A stretch of DNA of 64,000 nucleotides from positions 2,604,001 to 2,668,000 of the forward strand of contig JALGAS010000001.1 in assembly GCA_023078685.1 (NCBI GenBank). The letters run 5' to 3'. This document shows, piece after piece, positions 11,461 to 22,231 of the stretch (positions are counted from its first letter, which is position 1; each line of letters opens with the position of its first letter). A program made the translations under genes and the position numbers. The DNA comes from Neopestalotiopsis rosae (taxonomy: Eukaryota; Ascomycota; Sordariomycetes; Amphisphaeriales; Sporocadaceae). The notes beneath the pieces were generated by a model. The model searched no databases. It was not told the origin of the DNA and saw nothing but the letters and a program-made list of their open reading frames with translations.

Positions 11461-13485
11461 AGGCTAACAGAGTGGCTATACCTGCAGAGTATTGAACAAG
11501 CTACGGAACGCGGGAATGGAGTGTAGGGAACTCCTAAGTGTTTGTTGCCTGGTATGGGGGTGTCGACATGCACTGGACAAGGATTACATAGTACACTTAC
11601 AGCCCCAGTTGCGATCAACCATGTAGTCATGGCTTTGTTTATGTGGAGACGGGGAATACTCTTTCAGAGAACAATCCAGAGCTGTATGTGGAGTACATAG
11701 GCACCAAGCAAAATCTGACCATTGAGAGAAGGCTCGACAGTGAAGTCATCACGAACTGACATTTCCTCTTCCCCGTTGTGTGTTCTATACGACAATCGCA
11801 CAAGTTACGTAGAGCCGACAAAACTGTCGATATTTTGTCAATCGTACTTTCGTTCATGTTCATGGTGTTTAGTGCAGCTCAAGAAAGTGCGCGATATGTC
11901 CAACGCTGACTACCAATTGAAGCTAGAATACTCATGCGTGCTGCGGACCCTTCAAGATGCGACTCACTGGGATGAGAGACACAGCGCCGGTGACAACCTT
12001 CTCACACCTGGTACCGCGCACAAGACTGCTGGATGTTCGTTTCTCCGTAGTGGTCGCCAATTTGAGGACAGGACCTCGCATCGAGAGTTCGGAAGCGAGG
12101 TACTCTCGGGCAAATCTTGTCATGATGGTGACTCGTCAAAGAACACACTGTTCGGTAACCTTGATGTGGACCGCGTGCGCCAGGAATTCCTAGACAGACT
12201 ATCTGAGGCAGTTTCCTCGACGAAGAATGGCCGCCATGTTGTTGCCAGCCATATGTTCTACTGGCCCGACAAGGCCAGGATTTTCGTTGCGATAAATACA
12301 TGATTTGCCCAGGGCGATACAGTATCCACGTTCCTAGGGGACTTATGTGCAACACTGAAGGCTATTGCTGCCGCTCCAGGTTCGCAGTGCACCGGTAACA
12401 CCCTCATAAACGACCGCTAACGCGTATTTCTGCAGACAATCAGATCGAGAAGCACACGGGAACACTCTGGAATATGTTGCTTCGTCACCAGTCCCCGAGA
12501 TTGAACGCCAATATTGCTAAATTACGACAAATCATCAAAAGCTTTCATCACCTCCTTCCTGAAAAGCTCCCTCCAGAGTCAACTCTTCGACAGCAAGGGC
12601 CAATGCCAGTGACATAAGAGCTGGTCGCGCGCTGCGCATGAGATCGGCGTGCAAGACTCGAGGCCGCCACTGATGCACACCAATCTGTTGCCGCCACTGG
12701 CACCACGTATGCCCTGTGAAGGCCAGCACCGTAGTTTCAAGGCCCTGCACTGGCTCCGTGACGAACTCTCAGCGGCTTTTGTTGAAGACGCCACAGATTA
12801 CAGTATAGGTGGCACCCAGATACACAGCATTGCTCACTAGCCAAAGGTAGAGGATGTTGCGGACCAGTGACTCGGTCAGGAAGAGGCCTGGGCAGGCGAT
12901 AGTTAAGAAGAAGGCTCTGCCAGCTTAGGGCGACGCAGCAGAAGCCATTCCGCCGCACTGAGGCCAGCTCTGCGTCCAGAGAAGATGACACATGCCAGCG
13001 GTAGCTGCTGCAACCCGCAAGCGATCTGAGTACCAACCTGTATCTTGACCGAGGGCTGCGTTGTGCTAATATGGAATGGCGAGAGGAGAAGGAGATCCAA
13101 GGGGATGTTGACAAGAGGGACGTCCAGCTTCCAGAGCGCATGCAACACAGGCAATAGCTAACACTGTGTTACAAGTACAGTTTCCAAATTTCCGTCCCGA
13201 CTCCGCCCGGACATGTACAGCAGCCACCTACGAGTAGTTCCTGTAGATGGTATTAATTATATGGCGAATGAAGTACAGCCGTACAGAATTTGGGCCGGGG
13301 TATTAGGTGCTTCCCATTTTCCTCACGATTTTTCCTTGCGAGGCTCTAACATAGGCGAACGAGCATCACACATAAGGGTAGGCAAATACTTATTGTGTCC
13401 CTCCCTGAAGATACAAACAAAAACGGCACATATACGTCATTCATAGTAGCTACTCTATAAGCATTGATTATGTAATATTTACTAT
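11461..13485. other. Unassigned region with one open frame at 11722-12303 (+)
   Basis: A 193-residue open frame (11722-12303, plus) is rich in Ser and charged residues and matches no family I know. Its last third (LDVDRVRQEFLDRLSEAVSS) looks helical and protein-like. On the minus strand at 12900-13154 a hydrophobic frame (NIPLDLLLLSPFHIS) might be a membrane-protein scrap with stops after it. Both are offered only as possible remnants. 13155-13485 shows nothing. Confidence 0.25.
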
Positions 13486-13489
13486 GGCA

Positions 13490-14700
13490 CACCATGGTGT
13501 ATCAATATGATGCAGCACGGCGGTCGAACGAACGACCGACGCAAGGTTCTAAAGACTTGCCATCTCGCAAACTATTCCGGCCAAGGGCAGTCGGAGATGC
13601 TTCAAACAAAGATTCGCGAGAACCAAATGCGAATGTCTTGGCTCTGCCTAGGCCTTTTCGATATCGCTATAGCTTGCCCATTTCGCGTTCACACGCGACG
13701 ACGTGTTCCTCATCATTCATTTCCACGTATGATTGAGGGCAGCATCGGTGGCGGTGTTGTTTGAAGAACTCGCTATAGCCACCATCTAGGATATAGACTT
13801 CGGGGTAACTAAGTCTTGGGTAGTACTCGGCATTGATGGCCCTATCCTCGGACCGAATGAGTCGAGCCATCGTGGGAGCCCGGTGAGCAGAGTACTCGCA
13901 GTGAAGGATAAGCAGGACCTTGCCGTCCATGGGAGTCTCGAACAGATGCCTCATAAGAAGTTCTTTGTCATAATAGTTGATTGCACCATCAATGTGACCG
14001 CCCTCAAATTCATATTCAAACCGGCAATCGATGACCATACGTTGTGTATATTGGTCCTCAAATCTACCCTCCAAGACGTCAAGAAAGGTCTCTTGGGATA
14101 TCCTGGGGATTGTCTCGTTCTTGCCTTCCGGATAAAAGTGAGGCAGCATGGGATCTTGGAAACCCCCTTGTTCATTATCGATTGAAGTGTCCTCTGTGGA
14201 CCGGGACTGTTTGTTCGGGGCGGCACGACTTGGCAGAATTCTCAAATAGACTCAGGGAGCGGTGGTGTTGGCGCCGGGGTCGTTGGAAAGATTTCCGTGG
14301 CCGTTTCGTATGTAAGAATAGAAAGCTATTGTAGGATTCTCCTGTACCCGCCAGACCAGCATGCAGAGATCTTCGACAGCGATATCTGGGGACACGGGGC
14401 GAAGGACTGTTGGCAAAAAAAGGTCGCTTCTGTAACGGCGACTTTTGGAAGCACTCGGCCAATGGCACGTTCGCTGCTGAGTTTAAGCGAAAGACCGCTG
14501 GCTGAGCGTCCAGACCTAGGCTGTTTGCCAATGCATTGGTGGAGTGACGTTTTGTGCAGGTTGAAGGAAATGAGCGGAGGACAAGACGTTCCCTTGTATT
14601 GTAAGAGTGACTTGAGTTCCAGAGACTCCTGTTGAGAGAGAAAAAATAAACGAGAGATAGAACATGTAAAGATCCTGTCCAATCATTCTTGCTGCTCAAT
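13490..14700 (-). pseudogene. Cdc25/Mih1-type M-phase inducer phosphatase, broken
   Basis: Dual-specificity phosphatase with a rhodanese fold that activates CDK1 by removing inhibitory phosphates. The catalytic domain is complete at 14160-13680: LPHFYPEG, PRIS, IDCRFEYEFEGGHI, the active-site loop HCEYSAHRAP (HCx5R, Cys and Arg present), YPEVYILDGGY, and CEREMG. The upstream part (about 14245-14600), in a different frame, has a Cdc25-like RRSLSxFE-type motif (RSLSLFEN), so a frameshift lies near 14200-14245. Downstream, a TAG at about 13667-13669 interrupts the frame, yet the sequence continues as GLGRAKTFAFG to about 13500, the usual Cdc25 C-terminus. The TAG fits CAG to TAG. Cdc25 is normally single copy, so this is probably a decayed extra copy, or the resident gene if lesions are assembly errors. 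Confidence 0.78.
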
Positions 14701-14785
14701 GTCTAGAATACCGAAAGGAAACACGCTTACAGCATCTCAGTTCAACTAACATATTCACAGATACTGAGCGAGCCCAGCGCTGGCC

Positions 14786-15136
14786 ATGGCATTTTCTAAG
14801 ACCTCAAGCACTTGCTCCAATACAAGCGCTTTCTACTTGGAGGATTTCGCAAAGCGTCTACCTACCAAAGTGTCCAACTCGGTTGTTTCACAGCTTCAAG
14901 AACTTAGTGAAGAGAACAAAAGTCTGAGACAGCAGATCCATGGATTAACCAACTGCTGGACCTCGATAAGCATGCTGCTATCAAACATTAGTAGCGGGGC
15001 TAGCCATCTAAATAGAATACTGGATGAGGGGGAACTCGGTAGGGATCACGAGCGAAAGAAGTTGATGGCTAATTGTGCTCGATTTGAAATTGATAACTTG
15101 ATTTTCATACAGTATGCTTCCCTGCTGTATAACTAA
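14786..15136 (+). CDS. Short coiled-coil protein
   Basis: A 116-residue protein starting at ATG 14786. Residues 35-55 (SQLQELSEENKSLRQQI) form a short leucine-zipper-like coiled coil. The N-terminus is Ser/Thr-rich and there is no basic DNA-binding region, so it is not a bZIP factor. The pattern 'LxELxxENxxLRQ' recurs in a fragment at 37972-38200 (minus), and a related layout occurs at 18999-19490. I know similar small orphan proteins in many ascomycete accessory regions, of unknown function. It lies head to head with the Cdc25 pseudogene. Confidence 0.45.
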   Translation: MAFSKTSSTCSNTSAFYLEDFAKRLPTKVSNSVVSQLQELSEENKSLRQQIHGLTNCWTSISMLLSNISSGASHLNRILDEGELGRDHERKKLMANCARFEIDNLIFIQYASLLYN

Positions 15137-16317
15137 ATTGACTGTTTCCGTTCTACAGAGATTTCCCCAATGCCCAATTCATTAAATTTCTAAACATTAA
15201 GCATTACAAAAGCCATAATGGAGGAACATATGGCCGAATGCTCCAATTGTTTGCCAGCAGAACAATGCTTGAGTTCTCAAATTGCCTAACCCAGACACAG
15301 ATCCGTTAACCGTCGTCACCTGGAATGCACCATTTCGTATTTTGTAAACGGAAGCGACGCCGTCATTGAGATGTCTACGGTACCATCCCGGTTTACTTTT
15401 TTTGCTGATCATAAGCACTCACTCGTTCATTATTTGTGATATCAACAATGATATCCCGTTCAATTCTAATGAAACCTTCCCCACTTCCGTTTTGGTATGT
15501 TCTTTGGTTTCAATTCGCAATTTGATGCGGTTCATTTTTTTGTGGCTCGATCAAAGAAGGATATGTGTGATTCTACCTCTATCTAGATTCAATATCTAGG
15601 AGATCCCCGCGAGTTACTTCGGCGCAGCGGGAAGTCTTACCGAAGGCATATCACTTTACCTTCTGATACGACTTGGTCCTTTCATCCGTTCCACCCTTCC
15701 TGCATTATCACCGATGCGTCCGACGCTACACGGATCTTTTCGCTGCGGTAGCATGGGTGAGTCTAGGCAGACGATCAGTGCCTTAATATCATACCCCAGG
15801 CCCCTCCTCAGCAATGGAGCTATCTCTGTCTGAGTGGTAGTAGCCTGTATATATCACCAAGCTCGTGATCTGACGAATGGTACGGTCGAACAGCCCCAAT
15901 CGCCGAGCTTGTGGGGTCTCATTCCATCCATGGACGCTGCACATCCCCTGTAGGTGGTCGTGGTGCTGGGGAGATGACGTACTATTGGTCGTGGACGAGG
16001 AAGCGACTGTTTCCAAGTGATCCTCTGTTGAGCAGCAGTCTAAGGCGCACTCGAGAACAGTCGGACGAATGACTTCCGACTTTCCTAGGCCGATACGTAG
16101 GACAATGGATGCGACCCAGCTAGTGACGAGAAGTTTCGGGTAGTCTTCTGACCACCCATGGAGCAAAGAAGCAGTGGCGCGGGTATGCTCGTTCAGCTCT
16201 CAAGGAGTCTCAGGGAAGAACGGTGACCGATTCAGTTGTGGCTATATAGAAAAGGGCTTCTCCATCATTTCTTACTCTTATTTTACGCTCTCACAACACC
16301 ATTTCCCAACCGATACG
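15137..16317. other. No recognised gene
   Basis: A 125-residue open frame on the minus strand (15789-16166) and a 73-residue one (15197-15418, minus) show no motif. The last 80 bases before 16318 (TTTCTTACTC, CACAACACC) look like the pyrimidine-rich 5' leader of the membrane-protein gene. Confidence 0.3.
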
Positions 16318-17015
16318 ATGGATCTGTTATCGTTGTCATACATTCCTTTTGCTTTGAGCACAGCATCTTCTTTGGTTCGAATCAAGCTTGCTCATACTCA
16401 CTCATCCGCAAACACAAGACAGACCGGCGCACCACAGCTCTATGCAGCACGGCATCGTAGTTGCTTTCTGATCATCTTCGTCGGCCAGATTGGTTCCTCG
16501 ATACTGCTCAACACTGCATCCCTCGCGTTCGCGATCCACACGCATCAAATGCTTCTTCTGTTCAGCTCATTGCTACTGACAAGTATGGTCCGGCAGGTAA
16601 GTACGATTGAGAGTGTAGTTTACGTGTTGCTAACTTGACGCAGACGGTTTGGGAAGCTTACAAGTGGCACTCGAACCAATATGCTTATAACCCGTTGCTC
16701 CTCGCTACTCACACCATAATCTGCTGTTCCGCATTTCTTGCAGCGATTGTAATGCCGGAGACGCAGACTCCAAGCGTTCTCCTCGCAACTAGCCTATCTT
16801 TGTTTCGCATGGTGATGGCGCTTGTTTCGGTGCTGTTTGTATATGAGAATCGTCTCTCGTCTCTTTTTATTTTTCAAAGGCTTTCGACAATTTGTCATTA
16901 CTCTCTTCGTCCATACTACACGTGGAAGTTACGTGTTTTTATGCCTTCTTGCCTTCTTGTAATGGGACATTTCAACCTCTGCCAAGTTTTTGAATATTTT
17001 CCGGATCTCCGCTGA
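16318..17015 (+). CDS. Small multi-pass membrane protein, two exons
   Basis: Exon 1 is 16318-16596 and exon 2 is 16644-17015, with a 47-nt intron (GTAAGT...GACGCAG). The frame is kept, giving 216 residues. About five hydrophobic segments are visible (IPFALSTASSLV, FLIIFVGQIGSSILL, MLLLFSSLLL, LLLATHTIICCSAFLAAIV, VLLATSLSLFRMVMALVSVLFV). The layout resembles the TMD0 region at the N-terminus of fungal ABCC transporters, but no ATPase domain follows, so it could be a truncated transporter or an independent membrane protein. Its 3' end overlaps the 3' end of the HMG-box gene by 87 bp in convergent orientation. Confidence 0.5.
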
Positions 17016-17981
17016 CTCCATCCGCCAAGACGCGCTGATAACCCTTGTTATCATTTTCTGATCCAGGCCTGGAAACAACCTGACAGTGTCACTCCGGAAA
17101 GCTTTTCTGTAGAGAAAAAAGCAATTCAAAGGCCGCTTTATTGTCCCTTGGCTGTTGACTGCAATGGCTGATTCGTCGTATCGCGGCCGATGAACATACA
17201 TATGAATACCAGGAAAGTTGTATCGGTTGGAGAGCACGCTCAACGGCGTCGGAATGCGTGGCTCATCATGAATGAATAGTTCTTGATGCTGCCAAGGGTG
17301 AATATAGTCTGGACTCATAGGTGTTGTTTGGCCCAAAGTATCCGGATTATGGTTACTGCATGCTGCTCGAAGGTCGATCATTTCGTAGGGATGAAGATGA
17401 TTTCCAGGTGGCACATAGAGTCCTTGTGGTCCAAATCCCTAGCCAAAGCAAACGGTCTCAGAATCTGGTGACTTAAAAGACCTCAGAAAAGACCAAGTCT
17501 ACTTACTTTAAATTCTTTGGCGTCATATGATGATGGGTCAAAGAAACCATGAGTGACAATGGCATCGAAACCATTGTGCACATCAACACGGAAATCCGAG
17601 TCAAACTATGACACCAGCAAAGGAACTGGTCCTGGGCGGACGAATCGAAAACTTACAGCGAATGGCACTTGACATCCTAATTGAACTGGGTCGATGATTG
17701 ATGTTGGGGTCTGGATATGTGCTGCCGCTGCGGCAATATTGCCGCTGACGTTTCGCACAGCGCAGTCGTTATCTGATAGCAGATCCCTCACTGTTAATCC
17801 GTCGTGGCTGATCCACGGCCGCTTCGATGCTGCATGGTGGACCTTTCTGTATATGGTGTTGGTCTATGGTGAGAATCAATATCGATGTTCTTGGCCCAGA
17901 TGCGTAAGGGCACTTGGAGGTATTGCTTGCTTTATACGCAGCAACAGCAGCCACTCCGCCCCAATAGTCCAGAACAGACAT
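16929..17981 (-). CDS. HMG-box protein, mating-type (MAT HMG) style, four exons, intact
   Basis: Exons on the minus strand are 17981-17914, 17846-17657, 17605-17507 and 17438-16929. Every intron is GT-AG and phases agree, giving 288 residues. An in-frame ATG also exists at 18035. The HMG-box is near the C-terminus: KRPLNCFFLYRKAFRS, then FPGLDQKMITRVISASW, then EIRKIFKNLAEVEMSHY. This follows the MAT_HMG pattern (R-P-N-xF-LYRK ... PGL-N-xIS-xxW), with Leu-Asn in place of Pro-Asn. MAT_HMG proteins bind DNA and set sexual identity. The usual MAT neighbours (APN2, SLA2) are absent, and there is no intron inside the box, so this is more likely a MAT-like HMG paralog than the idiomorph itself. The N-terminal 190 residues match nothing I know. 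Confidence 0.7.
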
Positions 17982-18035
17982 CCTTCCGAGATACGATGAT
18001 AGAATACAGTACTGTAGAACATGATTACATTTCAC

Positions 18036-18998
18036 AATGGCACAATCTCTGCGGAAGGACTCAGTTCATATTTCGTGTACATTTATTTCTGATCACCTGG
18101 TAAGGGTATCATTTCGAGTTCTTAAGACGAAGGCGATGCCATCAATTGCAATACCTACAATGTTGGTTTCTGTATTCGTTTCAGTGATTTCTCTACATGG
18201 CTTGGGAATCGGTTGTATTTTCTAGCGGGAGGAACCATTGGCGGAATATTACCCATCTATAACCATTTGAACGCTTTCCGTATCCTGGATCGGAATTGAA
18301 TATGGCGCCCTGGTATGAATCGTGCACAAAGATATACTCCTAGTACCATAGATTATTTTTGGTCTAGTCATTGCTACATGATCAGAACTGTAATTGTATT
18401 CACGTACAGATGTATCGAGAAACGGGTCTCGGGGTTCTACTGTTCAATCGTTTCGTCCTCCCCCTGTTGCCTCACTCAAGCATATCAGAAACAGATCTGA
18501 AGGTATATGGAATTCAGAATCTGCGTATCATTGACTCCAGTATTATCCCAGTGATACCAAGTGCACGGCGGGAAATGGATGTTATCAGCTAGCAGCGGGG
18601 CTGTGGGTCATAAGTCCGAGTCCCTAGTTTGTTCAATTATGGAGCATCGACACACCCAGTCCGGTCGAGTGACTAGACTGGAATCAGCCTGGCTTTGGCC
18701 TGGCAACACTACAACCCAGGAGACGGAAGTCGGTTTGTTAGCTATTACGATATCGATCCTGACTACAGTATTGTTTGGAAGGGTCAGAAAATCTCTTTCA
18801 TCCAATTTCGACGATGGATCATCGGAGCTAGACTTGGGTCTCAGTTGGTCCACAACACTGCGAGACTACAAAGTATGTAACCCCTAGAACAAAATCTCGC
18901 AATAGAGATAAATTCATGGACCGTTCCACTCGATATCTTGACATTGATCAAGTAAAAGGTTTTTATACGAACTTACGGGAACAAATTTTGATTCAATT
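18036..18998. other. No intact gene; holds the GMC fragment and an unidentified frame
   Basis: Apart from the 76-bp GMC copy listed separately, a 61-residue open frame at 18695-18880 (plus; YYDIDPDYSIVWKGQKISF) looks protein-like but I cannot name it. 18900-18998 is AT-rich leader sequence. Confidence 0.3.
18491..18566 (+). repeat. 76-bp copied fragment of GMC oxidoreductase exon 7
   Basis: Bases 18491-18566 align without gaps to 9872-9947 in the intact GMC gene, with about five mismatches. Most mismatches are G in the GMC gene and A here. It encodes the C-terminal TDLKVYGIQNLR / DSSIIPVIPSA segment and stops being similar just before the catalytic SAH motif. Confidence 0.85.
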
Positions 18999-19490
18999 AT
19001 GGCGAATCATGACCGCGCGCCTCCCACTTCTCTTCTTATGCTTCCCGTCACAGTTTTCTACAGCGCTCTTCAAGAGTTTGCCCGCTCCTTGCATCAATTG
19101 CAGACATATACAAGTGGTCTGCAGCAACAGAACCAACAACTTCAACACGAAAATGACCGCCTGCTGAAAGAACTCAAAGAACTGCGCGAGTCGAAAACAC
19201 GTCAAGGGCATATGATCGAGCGTCTAAATACCATGCTCAGCGGGTCAGAGACATCGACGACTCAGAGCTTTGGGGCACATTTCCAGCCACCGGCACCCTT
19301 TGACAGCGGCCTCGACCGTGCGCCTGGCCCAACAAGTCTTTCTGTGACGCACGCCCACACAGACCTGGAAGCTATGAGAGGGATATATGGAGACCAATGC
19401 AGCATGGCAAAGAGGTTGAAGCGGGAGGCGGAAGATGAATTGGTAGCTGATGTCGAAGAGTATCCTTTCGATGAGGTAGAGCAGGTGTGA
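18999..19490 (+). CDS. Coiled-coil protein
   Basis: A 163-residue protein from ATG 18999. Residues 28-70 form a glutamine/leucine-rich coiled coil (LQQQNQQLQHENDRLLKELK), followed by a Pro/Ser-rich region and an acidic C-terminus with a possible nuclear signal (AKRLKREAEDE). There is no basic region before the coil, so it is not a classical bZIP factor. Function is unknown. It shares the layout 'short N-terminus, coiled coil, polar tail' with the protein at 14786. An intergenic stretch follows. Confidence 0.45.
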   Translation: MANHDRAPPTSLLMLPVTVFYSALQEFARSLHQLQTYTSGLQQQNQQLQHENDRLLKELKELRESKTRQGHMIERLNTMLSGSETSTTQSFGAHFQPPAPFDSGLDRAPGPTSLSVTHAHTDLEAMRGIYGDQCSMAKRLKREAEDELVADVEEYPFDEVEQV

Positions 19491-20848
19491 GGGACCATAT
19501 TCTAAGACTTTACAGCAGCACAGCATTGTACGCAGCGGATGGGTAATAAAATTTTGGAATCCTTGGGATGATTAGAGATTTGACTCAAGGAGATGCTTCT
19601 TTTTATTTTTCCTCCCCATTTTCTCATCTTTGCCTGCGCACGTTATAATAGTTATCTATTACGTTCCCATTCACTTGAAGGCGACATGTTTAGGAAGCTA
19701 GATATGAAACGACGCTGTCATGATAGGAGCCCTCTGGAAGTTTGCAAAGCAATACGCGTCTTATGATGATATCTGTGATTAACCATAACCATACGCATCA
19801 TGGTACCTCTCTGGTGCGGCAAGTTGCAAGTTCCAGCACGATCGAAAGCGGTACACCAGCGTAGCAGAATACGGTTAAAAGACCCGCATCGGCCAGACTA
19901 ACCCCCGTCGTTGTTGCCACTTTTGCCTGGCCCAAAACCAGGCACCCAAGACTTGAAGGACTACATCCTACGTACTACGTCCGAAAGCCGGAGTTAAGAC
20001 CCACAATATCTTCGGTCTACGGGCATCCACCCGCCAAGCAAACATGGCATGGGCAAGTCGAATGACGGACCTACCAAGTCAAAACGACAGACCCTTACAG
20101 GAAGCGATTGCGAGTCACTCAGACTTTGAATGCGCAAAAATTTAGTGCGAAATCGAAAGACTAACAACCTAGGTAGAACGTCATATTTGCATTCCACATG
20201 GGCATGCAGGCTGCCAGAGGGTCCATCTTTGTTACGCTATGCTTACGCTGCAGCTAAGCCATGTTGTCAGGTCCAGTTCAATATTTTGCTACCCTGAATT
20301 ACAGAAATGCCAGTAGCCTTTTTTAAAAAATAAAAAAAAAGGTGAGACTTGTTTGCACCGCTTGCAAGTATGTGGCCGCTCACTCCCCTAGGCGATGCGC
20401 TCGGGAGCCTCCCAAGCGGCCCTTACCTATGCGTGAAGGACTTGAAATGTGGGCCTAAAACCCGCAAGCCGGGACCATGTGGGTCTAAGCTCCGGCTCTC
20501 CGGATGGCCGGGGAAGGTGGAGCATCGGAAAAGGCGTATATACGGAGGGAAACTAGCATGGGCACCAAGCGAATAAGCATTCGCCCCGTATGATCCTGGC
20601 ACTTAACCGACAAATCAAGGCGTCCGAAATCAATGTTGGCTTTTGAGATCCCGTCTGAACCGTTTTGGCAACGTGCACTACCCCAGCTCTAGGCAACCAA
20701 AGACGAAAAAGAAACTGCTTTGCCGCCCAGCTGCCAACGGTAAATCCAGTTGATATACGGTCAATCTTGTCTCGGGCCGCCTCCTGATCTTGCCCAAATC
20801 GTTTTTATCATCTACACATAACGTTGATCTCTTGATCTTCTAAGCATA
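19491..20848. other. No gene; spacer with a repeated GC-rich element
   Basis: A polyadenylation-like AT-rich 3' flank runs 19540-19640. 20335-20340 is an A-rich tract. 20400-20560 holds the CCGG-rich repeat listed separately. The 60 bases before 20849 (TTTTTATCATCTACACATAACG) form a typical pyrimidine-rich leader for the mannosidase gene. Confidence 0.4.
20437..20505 (+). repeat. CCGG-rich dispersed repeat, copy A
   Basis: Bases here (containing ATGTGGGTCTAAGCTCCGG) are similar to 40811-40880 on the same strand (ATGTGGGCCTAAGCTCCGG). Differences are largely C/T and G/A transitions. No coding potential. It may be part of an unrecognised transposon end. Confidence 0.6.
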
Positions 20849-21853
20849 ATGTCGGCCCTCTTCCGGCGACCTGCGCGATCCCTTCTTATTCTAGGAGGCG
20901 TATGTATATTTAATATCATTCTCGCATTTGTTTGGGCGCAATGTGAGACGCGGCCGCATGTCCTGGATTATGCTACAAGTAGCTACAACTGGTCGGCCCT
21001 GCCTCAGCGTCACCCAGTCGCCCAGCTGACACCATTACCCAAGCGGCCATTTCATAAATTGCCGAAGGTGCAACATGACTTCACGAGACCCAATAGAACG
21101 CGGCGGAAAACTCTAGAGGAACGCCGTTCTGACGTGAAAGGAAGTTTCTTGAAGAGCTGGAATAGCTACAAGAATCATGCCTGGATGTTCGATGAACTTG
21201 GGCCATTGGACGGCTCAGCCAAGAACACTTTTGGAGGTTGGGCAGCCACGTTAATCGATTCGTTGGATACCTTGTGGATCATGGATCTGAAAGACGAGTT
21301 CACACTGGCTGTTCATCCCGCGGCGACCCTCGACTGGAAAACACAGGAAATATCGGTCAACTTCTTCGAGACAACCATTCGCCATCTCGGTGGTCTACTC
21401 AGTGCTTATGATCTGAGTAAGGAGCCCGTGCTGCTCAAAAAAGCTGTCGAGGTGGGAGACATGCTATACGCGGCATTCGATACCCCGAACCGCATGCCGC
21501 CGTTCTGGCTGGACTTTCGGAAGGCGAAGGAAGGCACACTCACTCCTGGCACGCACGATCCTTCTGCGTCGATGACCTCGTCCGGCCTGGAGTTTACTCG
21601 CCTGTCCCAGCTGACTGGAAACGACAAATACTATGATGCAATCGATAGAGTCTCTCGATTCTTGGACAATACGCAGCATCAGACAAGACTGCCTGGTCTC
21701 TGGCCTACATTTTTCGACATGCTCAACCAAGACATCACATCAGAAACCGAAGTTGCTCTTGGTGCGTTAGCAGACTCGCTTTATGAATACCTGCCCAAGA
21801 TGTTCGCGATTACAGGCGGTACAGTGCCAATGTACGAGAAAATGTGTGAGTGA
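20849..21853 (+). pseudogene. GH47 alpha-1,2-mannosidase, 3'-truncated
   Basis: Type II membrane glycosidase that trims Man9 N-glycans in the ER/Golgi. A 334-residue open frame starts at ATG 20849. Residues 12-30 are the signal anchor (SLLILGGVCIFNIILAFVWA). The GH47 domain begins near residue 88 (SFLKSWNSYKNHAW, DELGPLDG, GGWAATLIDSLDTLWIM, FETTIRHLGGLLSAY, LTPGTHDPSAS, GLEFTRLSQLTG). A complete enzyme is about 500-600 residues. This one ends at 21853 within the first half of the barrel, just where sequence of an NLR gene begins. The missing C-terminal half carries essential catalytic residues, so this is an enzyme remnant, even though the retained half shows no stop. Confidence 0.85.
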
Positions 21854-21869
21854 GGCAACTGCGATGTGC

Positions 21870-22104
21870 TCTGCGTTGTGGAGCCGCCTATGACCACGTT
21901 AAAGCGCAAAACCCCGTTGCAGCTCAACTCCTTTGGTGGTGGGCGTATTTCGATAACGAAGATATATGGTTCGAACTTTTCCAATCCCCTGATGATGGCT
22001 GTCCAGCGTGGATGCAAGAATTGACTAATGAGATTAACTTCAATGGATCGATGGGCATCCTGCATAGCTATGGATTTATGGTGTCACGGGCTATGGCCCG
22101 GTAA
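21870..22104 (+). pseudogene. NLR (NB-ARC) fragment fused to the GH47 remnant
   Basis: The frame reads YDHVKAQNPVAAQLLWWWAY then FDNEDIWFELF and INFNGSMGILHSYG. This is the winged-helix segment that follows the NB-ARC domain in fungal NB-ARC/TPR receptors, where one expects a 'SYxxVxxQNPxAAxLLxLWAYFDNxDxWFELL' pattern. No P-loop or repeats are attached. It ends at a stop at about 22102-22104. It is a different part of the protein from the NLR at 28617-30175, so the two may be pieces of similar but separate receptors. Confidence 0.68.
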
Positions 22105-22178
22105 GTGGCCTCGGCACCCCTCGGCCTTTCCCGTGGGGAAGCCGGACCTCCGGCCACCTTAAAAGCTATCAATCCAGC

Positions 22179-22231
22179 CGAAAGGACTCTCTTCTTTCTT
22201 CCTTTCGTTATGTTTAGAATGCTCGTATGTA
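22179..22231 (+). repeat. Hairpin-bearing dispersed repeat, copy A
   Basis: Bases 22179-22207 hold arms CGAAAGGA and TCCTTTCG around a pyrimidine loop. The whole 53-bp block is similar to 63002-63055 (shared TTTAGAAT core after the hairpin). No coding content. It could be the end of a non-autonomous transposon or a processing hairpin. Confidence 0.65.

Noticed and set aside
16318..17015. ABC transporter
   Set aside because: Only the membrane part resembles a TMD0 region. No Walker A, signature or Walker B motif follows.
18999..19490. bZIP transcription factor
   Set aside because: The coiled coil lacks the preceding basic region and the N-x7-R motif.
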